A DNA stretch of 22,480 nucleotides, taken from positions 1 to 22,480 of IMG/VR virus record IMGVR_UViG_3300023184_000557; one strand, 5' to 3'. Position numbers and translations under genes: made by a program. Under the pieces are notes generated by a model. The model saw nothing but the letters and a program-made list of their open reading frames with translations, was not told where the DNA came from and searched no databases. Shown piece after piece: positions 1 to 7,257 of the stretch (positions are counted from its first letter, which is position 1; each line of letters opens with the position of its first letter). The DNA is from a virus.

Positions 1-19
1 TAAATGTTTTAAAATTTTA

Positions 20-130
20 ACACTAATAGTGTAGATGAATTTTAAATTAAAGCATAATAGTTTGTCTTTTTTCTTGTTATTATTATTTTAACTTTGGCTA
101 ATGCCTGACAATACCTAATATGCTTTAATT
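20..130. repeat. Inverted repeats in the non-coding left end
   Basis: No gene is visible in positions 1-151. The stretch holds a perfect 12-base inverted repeat, AATTAAAGCATA at 45-56 and TATGCTTTAATT at 119-130. Nested inside are a 5-base pair (TTGTC 62-66 with GACAA 107-111) and a small hairpin (GGC-TAAT-GCC, 96-105). A separate hairpin, ACACT-AAT-AGTGT, lies at 20-32. All of this is downstream of the last minus-strand late gene, so it may be a 3' processing or termination structure. There is no clear T-run for a standard terminator. The base pairing is seen; the function is inferred. Confidence 0.4.
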
Positions 131-151
131 ATTATAATTCTTAATTTAAAA

Positions 152-334
152 CTAAACCTCTTCTGTAGCAGTCAGTTCACTAGGAACTTCTTCTTCATCT
201 ACAGGAGCTGATTTGATTGCAGCTTCAAATAATAACTTTAGTCCATCGACTAATGTATTACGTTGAGCTGTTGTTAATGGAGAATTGTGTATCAATATCT
301 CCAAGTTTTGAGTTGCTTCTTTTACTTTTTTCAT
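152..334 (-). CDS. Small hypothetical protein (60 aa), last late gene
   Basis: I do not recognise this 60-residue protein. It begins with a basic helix (MKKVKEATQNLEIL) and ends in an acidic tail rich in Glu (about residues 45-60). The middle is predicted amphipathic helix, with no Cys and no membrane segment. It is the last gene of the minus-strand late block, 43 bases after the glycine-rich adhesin gene. The ATG follows an A/T-only leader, as in the other genes here. A TATATTTG at 358-365 on the minus strand could be the -7 box of its own promoter, but no TTTG box lies at the right distance. It could be a small fibre chaperone or a virion accessory protein; that is a guess from position only. 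Confidence 0.6.
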   Translation of the reverse strand: MKKVKEATQNLEILIHNSPLTTAQRNTLVDGLKLLFEAAIKSAPVDEEEVPSELTATEEV

Positions 335-377
335 GTTATTTTGTTTTAAAATTTATGCAAATATATGGATTTTTTTG

Positions 378-1301
378 TTATGGACTATAATATGCTATAA
401 CAATTATTCCACTACCTCCGTTACCTCCAGTTCCAGTACCATTTCTTTCTGCTCCTCCTCCACCCCCTCCAGTGTTTACAGTTCCAGAAACTCCATCTCC
501 TCCTAATCCTCCATCTCCACCTCCACCAATTCCTCCAGTACCTGCTGTGCCAGAAGTAGTATAAACTGAACCACCTCCTCCACCACTATAATAATTACCA
601 TTTATTGCTGATAATACTCCACTACCACCATTTCCTCCATTTGTTCCTGTGCCAGTTCCTCCAGATGATGAAAATCCTCCTCCTCCACCTGCTCCATAAT
701 ATGGACCTGAACCTGAACCATTGCCTCCAGAGTTACCCTGTCCTGCTGTTCCTGCTGCTCCTAATTCATAACTAGAGCTTCCGTTTCCTAAACCTGCACC
801 ACCACCTGAAGAACCTCCAATTTGTGCATAAGCTTGATGACTTGCTCCTCCTCCTCCACCTATTGAAACATTAGAATCAAAAGATGAATTAGTTCCATTA
901 CCACCTGGCAATTGATAATTAAAATTTCCAGTTCCTCCTGAACCAATTATTACAGAATATGTTGTTGCACCACTAGATAAAGAATAACTTGTGTTTTCTA
1001 TTAATCCTCCTGCTCCTCCGCCTCCTCCTACATATTGCCCTCCTCCACCTGCACCTCCACCAACAACTAATATTTTTATTATATTGTTTGGTGCTGATGA
1101 TGCTAGTTGAGTTACAACAAAACTACCAGTAGAAGTAAATGTTCTTATCTTATAATTTCCAACTTGAGTTAATGTACCTCCAGTTGCAACAATATAAGAA
1201 GCTCCTGCTGGTAAACTAACTCCTCCAAATTTTGAAATTAAAGACAATGATGTGCCATTTAATTTAGAAATACTTGTTGTATTTACTCCGTTAATTTTCA
1301 T
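378..1301 (-). CDS. Glycine-rich tail adhesin, copy 1
   Basis: This 307-residue protein is probably a receptor-binding tip of a tail fibre. The N-terminus (MKINGVNTTSISKLNG, then a segment around VATGGTLTQVGNYKIRTF) looks like a short attachment and beta module. From about residue 80 to the end it consists of glycine runs (GGGG, GGGGG) alternating with variable Ser/Thr/Asn/Tyr loops. It ends with a hydrophobic strand, GSGIIVIAYYSP. This layout matches the glycine-rich domains of phage adhesins, in which polyglycine II helices pack into a core and the loops between them contact the host surface (known for gp38 of phage S16). It is clearly paralogous to the protein at 3868-4824: both share the VATGGT..GNYKI module, the AGGGGAERN-like segment and the NGGSGI end. 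The gene starts 3 bases after the large fibre gene ends. Confidence 0.8.
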   Translation of the reverse strand: MKINGVNTTSISKLNGTSLSLISKFGGVSLPAGASYIVATGGTLTQVGNYKIRTFTSTGSFVVTQLASSAPNNIIKILVVGGGAGGGGQYVGGGGGAGGLIENTSYSLSSGATTYSVIIGSGGTGNFNYQLPGGNGTNSSFDSNVSIGGGGGASHQAYAQIGGSSGGGAGLGNGSSSYELGAAGTAGQGNSGGNGSGSGPYYGAGGGGGFSSSGGTGTGTNGGNGGSGVLSAINGNYYSGGGGGSVYTTSGTAGTGGIGGGGDGGLGGDGVSGTVNTGGGGGGAERNGTGTGGNGGSGIIVIAYYSP

Positions 1302-1304
1302 AAC

Positions 1305-3491
1305 TTATGTTAATTCTATCCAAGTTTTATCTGGATTAAAATGTAAAATACATTTTGCATTTGTTTGTAATGCTGTTGTCCAAAAAGTATTTCCTATTAT
1401 TCTAACTATATTACCTGATGATGCTGGTGCTGATTTACTCATACTACCAGCAGTTGTTGTCATGTACTGAGGTTCACCTACTTTAAAATCAGCAACATAT
1501 GTACTTTCAACAAACCCATTAATTAAAATAGAAGTTGGTTGAGATGGTCCTGTTGTTGTTTTAAGACAAATACCTAGCATGTAATATGCTGATGAAGCAA
1601 ATGAAGTTGCATCTGCTAAACCCCACTGACCTGCATTTGTTCTATAACACAATTGACCAAATGTTATTGTTGTAGAAGAAGTTTCAGAATATAAAACATT
1701 TCCTTGATAACAACCAGTAGTCCAAGTGCTTAAATCTCCTAATATACTTGTTACACCATCTTTAATTGCTCCTTCTAAAGGAGTAGTATTATAGCCAGAA
1801 ATTGTAGACCCATTTACAGTTATTGAATTAGTAAATGTTGGTGATGTACCAAAAACTAAACTTCCACTTCCAGTCTCATCAGTAATTGCTGCTGCTAAAT
1901 TAGCTGAAGATGGAGTTGCTGCCCAAGTACCTACTGCTGCTGTTGAGAAACTTATTGTTCCTGAGCCTGTTATAGTACCACCAGTTAATCCTGTTCCTGT
2001 TGCTACACTAGTTACAGTTCCAACATTAGTTGTATATCCATTAGGATTTGTAGCATTATATGGTGTATACCCAAGCGCTCCTGCTATTGTATTATTTTGA
2101 TATCTATCATTTGCAGTATTCCAAAATATTCCATCGTTATTTAATGGAGTTGGCGCATATACATCATGTAATTCTGATAACTCATAACCATTATCTACTT
2201 TAACAAATATAGTTCCTTGTGTTATATGAGCATGAACAACATAACCAATAATAACTAAATGATTTGGTGCACTTGGTTTTACTTTTGTTACTCTACCAGC
2301 AACTACTGGTGATAAATATAAAATATCTCCATCTGCCCAAACTTCACTTTGTAAACTTCCAGTTGTATTAATACCTCTAACTAATCCACTTGTGGTTACA
2401 AATCCTTCTTGATTATTTAATATTGTTTCAGTAACTAATCCTATTGTTTCAGAACTTAAACTATCTGTTGTAGCTTGTGCTAAATCAACTTTTAATCTTT
2501 GACCTTGTACTCCTGTTAATCTAACTGCTTGATAATTTGCTTCTAATAATGTTATATTGGTAGCTGTTTTATTAACAACTCTTACAAGTTGTTCTTGACC
2601 AACTTGCAAAGTAACATTTCCACCTTTTAATCCTAAATCAACTGTTCCATCAGTATCATTCCATCTCATTACACCTACTCCAGCAGTTCCAGTTGGTGTT
2701 TGGTCAAAAGTAACTTGTCCTGAAATAAGACCAAACTCACCTAAATTTACATCTTGAGTTGCTCCAGTATAAGGAACAAATCCAGTTAATGAAGGAAATG
2801 TTGATAAAGTACCATCACCTCTAATGTATTCTAAAGTAGTTCCAGCACCTGTTATTGCAATAGTACCTGAACCTGTTATAGGACTATTAGTAACTGTAAA
2901 AGCAGTTGGCATTGATACCCCTACACTTGTTACACTACCAGTTGTTATATTTCCACTACCTAATAAAGTAGTTGAATTTATAGTCTTAATATTAGTTCCT
3001 GAAACTAATGTATCTTGTTTACTAGCAGCTAAACCACTATATTGTGAGTTAGTTGCATTATCTCCAGTATTAGTACCACTTGTGTTACCAATAATAGTTT
3101 GTTGTGCATCAGTTACATAACGCTTATTTAAGCTATCTGCTATATCAGCAGTAGTTGCATCTGCACCTGAAGTTACTAGACCTTTTGAGTCATAAGTAAT
3201 CTTAGTTTTAGTTGCTCCTGTAATTGATGCATTGCCAGTTACTTTAGCTAGTAATGCAGTATTTAAGTCTGTTTGACTTGTTAATGTTCCAGTAATTGAA
3301 CCCCATGAGGTAGTTCCACCACCAGAATACACTGGTATATTTAAAGAGTTACCAATAAGAGTTGATGCACCACTTGTTCCTGATGTTGTTAATGTTATTG
3401 AACCTTGTGAACTACCTAATCTTTTTTGTAAATCTGTAAGTATACTTCTGTGAAGTTGTAATATGTCAGTTATACTTGTATTAAAATTCAT
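1305..3491 (-). CDS. Large tail fibre protein (728 aa)
   Basis: This is a probable long tail fibre. The first 30 residues (MNFNTSITDILQLHRSI...) form a short helix that may be the attachment or trimerisation end. The rest is low-complexity beta structure rich in Thr, Ser, Gly and Asn. It contains repeated fibre motifs such as WGSITGTLTSQTDLNTALLAK near residue 65, VTSVGVSMP near 195 and VTSVATGTGLTGGTITGSG near 500. A more globular part around residues 270-450 (QVTFDQTPTGTAGVGVMRW, then VNKTATNITLLEANYQAV) resembles domains found in many environmental phage fibres. I see no intramolecular chaperone (S74 peptidase) domain at the C-terminus, so folding may need a separate helper. It lies between a 124-residue accessory gene and the glycine-rich adhesin. 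The fibre assignment is strong; the receptor is unknown. Confidence 0.8.
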   Translation of the reverse strand: MNFNTSITDILQLHRSILTDLQKRLGSSQGSITLTTSGTSGASTLIGNSLNIPVYSGGGTTSWGSITGTLTSQTDLNTALLAKVTGNASITGATKTKITYDSKGLVTSGADATTADIADSLNKRYVTDAQQTIIGNTSGTNTGDNATNSQYSGLAASKQDTLVSGTNIKTINSTTLLGSGNITTGSVTSVGVSMPTAFTVTNSPITGSGTIAITGAGTTLEYIRGDGTLSTFPSLTGFVPYTGATQDVNLGEFGLISGQVTFDQTPTGTAGVGVMRWNDTDGTVDLGLKGGNVTLQVGQEQLVRVVNKTATNITLLEANYQAVRLTGVQGQRLKVDLAQATTDSLSSETIGLVTETILNNQEGFVTTSGLVRGINTTGSLQSEVWADGDILYLSPVVAGRVTKVKPSAPNHLVIIGYVVHAHITQGTIFVKVDNGYELSELHDVYAPTPLNNDGIFWNTANDRYQNNTIAGALGYTPYNATNPNGYTTNVGTVTSVATGTGLTGGTITGSGTISFSTAAVGTWAATPSSANLAAAITDETGSGSLVFGTSPTFTNSITVNGSTISGYNTTPLEGAIKDGVTSILGDLSTWTTGCYQGNVLYSETSSTTITFGQLCYRTNAGQWGLADATSFASSAYYMLGICLKTTTGPSQPTSILINGFVESTYVADFKVGEPQYMTTTAGSMSKSAPASSGNIVRIIGNTFWTTALQTNAKCILHFNPDKTWIELT

Positions 3492-3493
3492 TA

Positions 3494-3868
3494 TTAGTTT
3501 AAGGCTCCTGTAATAATTTCTTCCCAGTCACCATTTTTCCAAACATAATGATTACCATCATTTGGATAAGGTATTGGTGCTGTCCATTTAAAATCTACTA
3601 AAGTCCAATCATCAAAAGGTTTTGGTGATATAAAAACATTATTTACACTATCATAAGTAAAACCTATTCCTGCATAAACATTTCTAAAATTAGAATTATA
3701 CGAGGTTTGTCTTATAGTATCATAATCATAAATATTTTTAATATTTAAAGAGTTTATAAAATCAATGCCTAATTGTTCAACTTCAACTCCATTAGAGAGT
3801 AATTTTTCATTATCAATAACTATTACAGCTATTACAATACTATCTTTTATTAATGCAAAGTTTGCCAT
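3494..3868 (-). CDS. Fibre-associated accessory protein (124 aa)
   Basis: This protein has the layout of a small family common in environmental phages. The start is MANFALIKDSIVIAVIVIDN, a Leu/Gly patch follows (VEQLGIDFIN), then the core RQTSYNSNFRNVYAGIGFTYD (about residues 53-73), and an aromatic/proline-rich tail ends with a WKNGDWEEI segment. From memory, such proteins sit among fibre genes. Their role is not established; fibre assembly or a virion-surface part are both possible. The start codon overlaps the stop of the upstream glycine-rich adhesin gene by one base (TAATG), and the gene ends 2 bases before the large fibre gene, so the three are probably translated together. Confidence 0.65.
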   Translation of the reverse strand: MANFALIKDSIVIAVIVIDNEKLLSNGVEVEQLGIDFINSLNIKNIYDYDTIRQTSYNSNFRNVYAGIGFTYDSVNNVFISPKPFDDWTLVDFKWTAPIPYPNDGNHYVWKNGDWEEIITGALN

Positions 3869-4824
3869 TATTTGTATTTATATTTTATTATTACTATTCC
3901 CGAACCACCATTACCACCTGTTGCTGGTGAATTTCTTTCAGCTCCACCGCCGCCACCGCCTGTATTTGTAGTGCCACTTGTTCCTGCTCCACCTAAACCA
4001 CCATTACCTCCACCACCAATACCACCAACTCCTGCGGTTCCTGCTGTTGTATATACACAACCTCCACCACCACCAGCGTAATAAATTGCTGAACCACTTA
4101 TTGAGGATGAAGTTCCCGCTCCACCATTACCACCGACTGTTGATGTTCCATTTACACCAACTGCACTTGATCCTCCTCCTCCACCACAACCATAATAAGG
4201 TGCTGCTGTTGAATTGCCAGCTCCATCTCCTCCAGCAAAACCTTGACCTGAAGTACCTGCCGCACCTAATGTTGAACCACCTGTAAATCTTTGACCAGTA
4301 CCACCTCCACCACTACCTCCAATTAAAGGGCTTGCAGCATAAGAACCTCCACCGCCACCTCCAATAGAAGTTATTGCATTAAAAGATGAATTTGTACCAC
4401 TATCTCCTGATACATTGTAATTACTACTTCCTGTGCCTCCACTACCAACAACTACAGAATAAGTTTGAGAAGTAATAGTTAAACCTGTATTTGTTCTTAA
4501 TCCTCCTGCACCACCACCTGCACCTAATATACCACCACCACCCCCACCGCCACCTGCTACTATCAAATATTCAACAGTATTGTCAGTTCCTACATTAGTA
4601 ACTACAAAATTATCAGTTGAATTAAAAGTATGTATTTTATAATTTCCACTTGTTGTTACAGTTCCACCTGTTGCAACTGTAAATGGATTTGATACTGTTC
4701 CTGAAGGATGTGCAAAAATATCAGACGTTGTTTTAAAGCCAAATGGGTTGTTACTTCTTGTTTTAAAAAAAGAACTACTACCAAGTATTTGGCTTTTAAC
4801 TGGACGTTTTATTAATTTACCCAT
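3868..4824 (-). CDS. Glycine-rich tail adhesin, copy 2
   Basis: This 318-residue protein is a paralogue of the protein at 378-1301. A basic N-terminus (MGKLIKRPVKSQILGSSSFF) and an NNPFGFK segment are unique to this copy. They are followed by the shared module NPFTVATGGTVTTSGNYKIHTF, a hydrophobic VEYLIVAGGG strand and glycine-run blocks to the end (NGGSGIVIIKYKYK). The best-matching parts of the two copies are the AGGAGGL, GSGGTG and GGGGGGAERN segments. The loops between them differ, as expected for host-contact loops. By analogy with phage glycine-rich adhesins it should sit at a fibre tip. The different N-termini suggest the two copies attach to different places or compete for one fibre. 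The glycine codons make proline-rich reading frames on the other strand, which are not genes. Confidence 0.8.
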   Translation of the reverse strand: MGKLIKRPVKSQILGSSSFFKTRSNNPFGFKTTSDIFAHPSGTVSNPFTVATGGTVTTSGNYKIHTFNSTDNFVVTNVGTDNTVEYLIVAGGGGGGGGILGAGGGAGGLRTNTGLTITSQTYSVVVGSGGTGSSNYNVSGDSGTNSSFNAITSIGGGGGGSYAASPLIGGSGGGGTGQRFTGGSTLGAAGTSGQGFAGGDGAGNSTAAPYYGCGGGGGSSAVGVNGTSTVGGNGGAGTSSSISGSAIYYAGGGGGCVYTTAGTAGVGGIGGGGNGGLGGAGTSGTTNTGGGGGGAERNSPATGGNGGSGIVIIKYKYK

Positions 4825-4831
4825 TTTATTT

Positions 4832-5179
4832 TTATTTGTAATAAACTACATTCAAAACATGTGTTCCTGCTTGAGCTTGAGTTGCTCTAAAGTTTGTTAA
4901 ATTCTGAGCTCCTTGAATATCAAATGAATCTCCAGTAGACCTAGGTAGGCCTGTAGTTGTTGTAGGCAAAGTTAAACCGCCTAATTCTAAATATCTAACA
5001 GCAATACCTGTTGCAGTTGATTCAAGTACACATAGTGCATATTTAGCATCTGCTGGCACTGTAAAACTAGATACTGAACCATTAATGGTTATTTGTTGAT
5101 AACCAATTGCTACTAGATTACGTTTGCTTAAACTGACTAGTTCCGATAAATAACTTTTGCTTTGATCTGATCTTACCAT
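4832..5179 (-). CDS. Small beta-rich virion protein (115 aa)
   Basis: I do not recognise the family with certainty. The N-terminus is short and polar (MVRSDQSKSYLSELVSLSKR). The rest looks like a compact beta sandwich with alternating hydrophobic strands (QQITINGSVSSFTVPADAKY, then ALCVLESTATGIAVRYLEL), ending THVLNVVYYK. Domains like this occur as fibre-tip or decoration modules in phages. It lies 7 bases upstream of the glycine-rich adhesin and 18 bases downstream of a Cys-rich gene, within the fibre cassette. A role in the fibre or baseplate is inferred from position and fold alone. Confidence 0.6.
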   Translation of the reverse strand: MVRSDQSKSYLSELVSLSKRNLVAIGYQQITINGSVSSFTVPADAKYALCVLESTATGIAVRYLELGGLTLPTTTTGLPRSTGDSFDIQGAQNLTNFRATQAQAGTHVLNVVYYK

Positions 5180-5197
5180 TTTTTTAAATTTTTAATA

Positions 5198-5458
5198 CTA
5201 ACAGTCACATAATTTACATAACACAGATGCATTATTATAAATTAAATCAAACTCATTAGCAGTCAAACAATTATTAGCATTAACTGTTAAATCATATTTA
5301 ACTAGTTGATCTATATAATCATTTATTAATAATATATTATCTATTTTTGTTTTACAAGATTTATCACCAGATACTAATAATGTAGCTACTTCTTCAGCCA
5401 TATTACCAGAACAGCACATAAACTTATATATATTTGTTGTTAATTCTGTTTGAGTCAT
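5198..5458 (-). CDS. Small Cys-rich protein (86 aa)
   Basis: Function unknown. It has seven cysteines in 86 residues: C15, C16, C35, C64, C81, C84 and C86. The C-terminus is CKLCDC. The body is predicted helical. Its cysteine layout matches the C-terminal domain of the 190-residue protein at 6606-7178: C35 to C64 is 29 residues and C64 to C81 is 17, and the other protein has the same two spacings (C135 to C164, C164 to C181). A D-Y pair falls at the same offset in both, and both have Cys-Leu after the second spacing. So the two share a domain, which may be held by disulfides or bind metal. It starts 2 bases after the collagen-like fibre gene ends. Confidence 0.6.
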   Translation of the reverse strand: MTQTELTTNIYKFMCCSGNMAEEVATLLVSGDKSCKTKIDNILLINDYIDQLVKYDLTVNANNCLTANEFDLIYNNASVLCKLCDC

Positions 5459-5460
5459 TA

Positions 5461-6573
5461 TTATCCTTTTTCATAAGTAAATGATAAATAAAGTTTTGTA
5501 CTGCTGTCTACAGTAAATGGAGCAACTTTGTTAAAACCCAAATCTGTTACTGGAGATGGTCTTAAATACCATAATGTAAATGTATTATTAGTACCTGTTA
5601 ATCTAGCTTTTAATTGATAATATGTATTTGTAGTTACATCATGAATGCTACCACATATATATTGATTATCTCTTGCAGGATTTTTACTAGCTGGTAATGT
5701 CAAACTAAAACTACCAGTTCCATTGTAAGGTGCAAAATCAGTAATACTTGAAAATGCTACAGCTATTTCTACGTGAACTATTTTTCCTATTTCACAATAA
5801 TAACCAGAATTTACTGTAGGTACTGTTAATGAAGCACTATCTTTAAGAACTGGACTATATGTACCATTTGTAGATGAACTAACACCTGCTAAACCACCAG
5901 GTCCAACTCCATTAGGAGGAAATGATAAGTTTGCTGGAGTATTTCCAGAATAAGCTAAATCTAATACTATTACAGTAGTTCCATCTTGAATATTACTAAC
6001 TTGATAGTAACCACAATTTTCAATAAAAATAATTTGTCCAACTACCATCCAAAGAGTACTTTGTACTTGTATAGTATATGTTGGTCCAGAACCAATTGAA
6101 CTACTTTGTATTGTATAAGAACTAATTCCAATTGGACCTTGTGGGCCCTGAGTTCCTTGACCTCCTGCAGTTCCAGCAATTGAAATACTCCAATTACTAT
6201 ATGCTCCACTACCACTAGATAAATCAATAGCTATTGTTACTGAAGTAGAACTGACTGAAGAAATAATGCCCTCCATCCAATTACTAATAATTCCTAAATA
6301 AGAAACACGTAATCTTTGTCCAACAATCCATCCTATATTTGATGATGTTACTGTATATGCAAATGTTTTTGATCCAAATGATGCTATTGTGTTAGAACTA
6401 ACACTTAATCTTGTTACATCAGATGGATATCCTGGAGCACCAACTCCTGGTCCTTGTGGTCCCATTGGACCTTGTGGTCCTACTGCTCCAGCAATACCAG
6501 GATCACCTTGAGGTCCTGCAGGGCCAGAATAAACAACTACTGCGTTTACATTATCATTACAATTTACACACAT
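5461..6573 (-). CDS. Collagen-like tail fibre protein (370 aa)
   Basis: Residues 17-43 are nine Gly-X-Y triplets (GPAGPQGDPGIAG..., with GPQGPMGPQGPG). A second short block (GTQGPQGPIG) occurs near residue 140. Such collagen-like repeats are typical of trimeric phage fibres. Each block is followed by a similar beta domain containing a VGQ strand: IGWIVGQRLRVS near residue 83, and LWMVVGQIIFIE near 175. The C-terminal 130 residues (from about TNGTYSPVLKDSASLTVP) look like a fibre-tip domain of a kind seen on other phage fibres. The N-terminus MCVNCNDN has a CxxC pair, next to two other Cys-rich genes. It is probably a tail or head fibre that contacts the host. Confidence 0.8.
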   Translation of the reverse strand: MCVNCNDNVNAVVVYSGPAGPQGDPGIAGAVGPQGPMGPQGPGVGAPGYPSDVTRLSVSSNTIASFGSKTFAYTVTSSNIGWIVGQRLRVSYLGIISNWMEGIISSVSSTSVTIAIDLSSGSGAYSNWSISIAGTAGGQGTQGPQGPIGISSYTIQSSSIGSGPTYTIQVQSTLWMVVGQIIFIENCGYYQVSNIQDGTTVIVLDLAYSGNTPANLSFPPNGVGPGGLAGVSSSTNGTYSPVLKDSASLTVPTVNSGYYCEIGKIVHVEIAVAFSSITDFAPYNGTGSFSLTLPASKNPARDNQYICGSIHDVTTNTYYQLKARLTGTNNTFTLWYLRPSPVTDLGFNKVAPFTVDSSTKLYLSFTYEKG

Positions 6574-6605
6574 TTTATTATATTTTAATATTGTTTATTT
6601 TTAAT

Positions 6606-7178
6606 TTAATTGCAAGTTTTACAATTAGAATTTCTGCATATTTTTTCTAATAAAGCTTTTGCTTTTAAATAATTTGCACTATTTAAACATGAAGCGGCAT
6701 TCTTTAGAGATTGTAAAAGGGTTCTAGCCTTAGTATAATCATCTAAATTTTTTGTATTTTGTTTATTGCACATGCAGTCATCTAAATCTATTTTAGTTAA
6801 TAGTTTAGCAACACAACATTCTGATTGGCAATAAAAATAGTAACCTTTTGATGTACTGTATGGATAAGTTAAATTATCTATTACTGTATATGTAAAATTC
6901 CAAAAACCATCTTCTACAGAAGTTCTTCCGCCAACATTGGCTAAAACTATTGTTGTTGATAAGTCTGGATTATTACTAGGAGGTATTGAAATTGTATATG
7001 TACTTAAGTCTGGTGTAGTTATTATTAAAGAACCACTAACAGCATTTGTTATAACTGTATTAGGACCACCATATCCATAAGGGTTTGTTGTTGCATTATA
7101 CACACCAGTTGTTTCAGTAAATGATAGTGTAGAACAATTTGCTGTTAAGCAGAGTTGTATTGTGGGTCTTAATGCCAT
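6606..7178 (-). CDS. Beta/Cys-rich virion protein (190 aa)
   Basis: This is a two-part protein. Residues 1-115 are beta-rich (MALRPTIQLCLTANCSTLSF..., a DLSTYTISIPPSNNP strand pair, then GFWNFTYTVID). Residues 116-190 are helical and Cys-rich: C117, C121, C122, C135, C137, C164, C181, C186 and C189. This second part shares its cysteine spacing with the 86-residue protein at 5198-5458. The gene is the first after a terminator (7192-7236), so it depends on read-through or on an unseen promoter. Its place between an abundant virion protein and the fibre genes suggests a structural or adaptor role, possibly joining a fibre to the particle. I do not know a named family. Confidence 0.6.
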   Translation of the reverse strand: MALRPTIQLCLTANCSTLSFTETTGVYNATTNPYGYGGPNTVITNAVSGSLIITTPDLSTYTISIPPSNNPDLSTTIVLANVGGRTSVEDGFWNFTYTVIDNLTYPYSTSKGYYFYCQSECCVAKLLTKIDLDDCMCNKQNTKNLDDYTKARTLLQSLKNAASCLNSANYLKAKALLEKICRNSNCKTCN

Positions 7179-7191
7179 ATTTAGTTTGATT

Positions 7192-7236
7192 TAAAAAAAT
7201 CCCAAGCCGAGATATATAAATAAAACGGCCTGGGAT
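7192..7236 (-). terminator. Rho-independent terminator after the 428-aa gene
   Basis: On the minus strand an 11-base-pair stem (ATCCCAGGCCG with CGGCTTGGGAT) encloses a 16-base AT-rich loop and is followed at once by a run of seven T. One pair is G-U when read as minus-strand RNA but A-C when read as plus-strand RNA, which fixes the direction. It lies 21 bases after the stop codon of the gene at 7258-8544. Confidence 0.85.
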
Positions 7237-7257
7237 AAACAACAAAGGGTAAAAGTA

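Noticed and set aside
3872-4286. Plus-strand frames rich in proline or histidine/leucine opposite the glycine-rich adhesin
   Set aside because: They are the complement of glycine codons (GGN read as CCN). A real adhesin frame covers the whole stretch on the minus strand.
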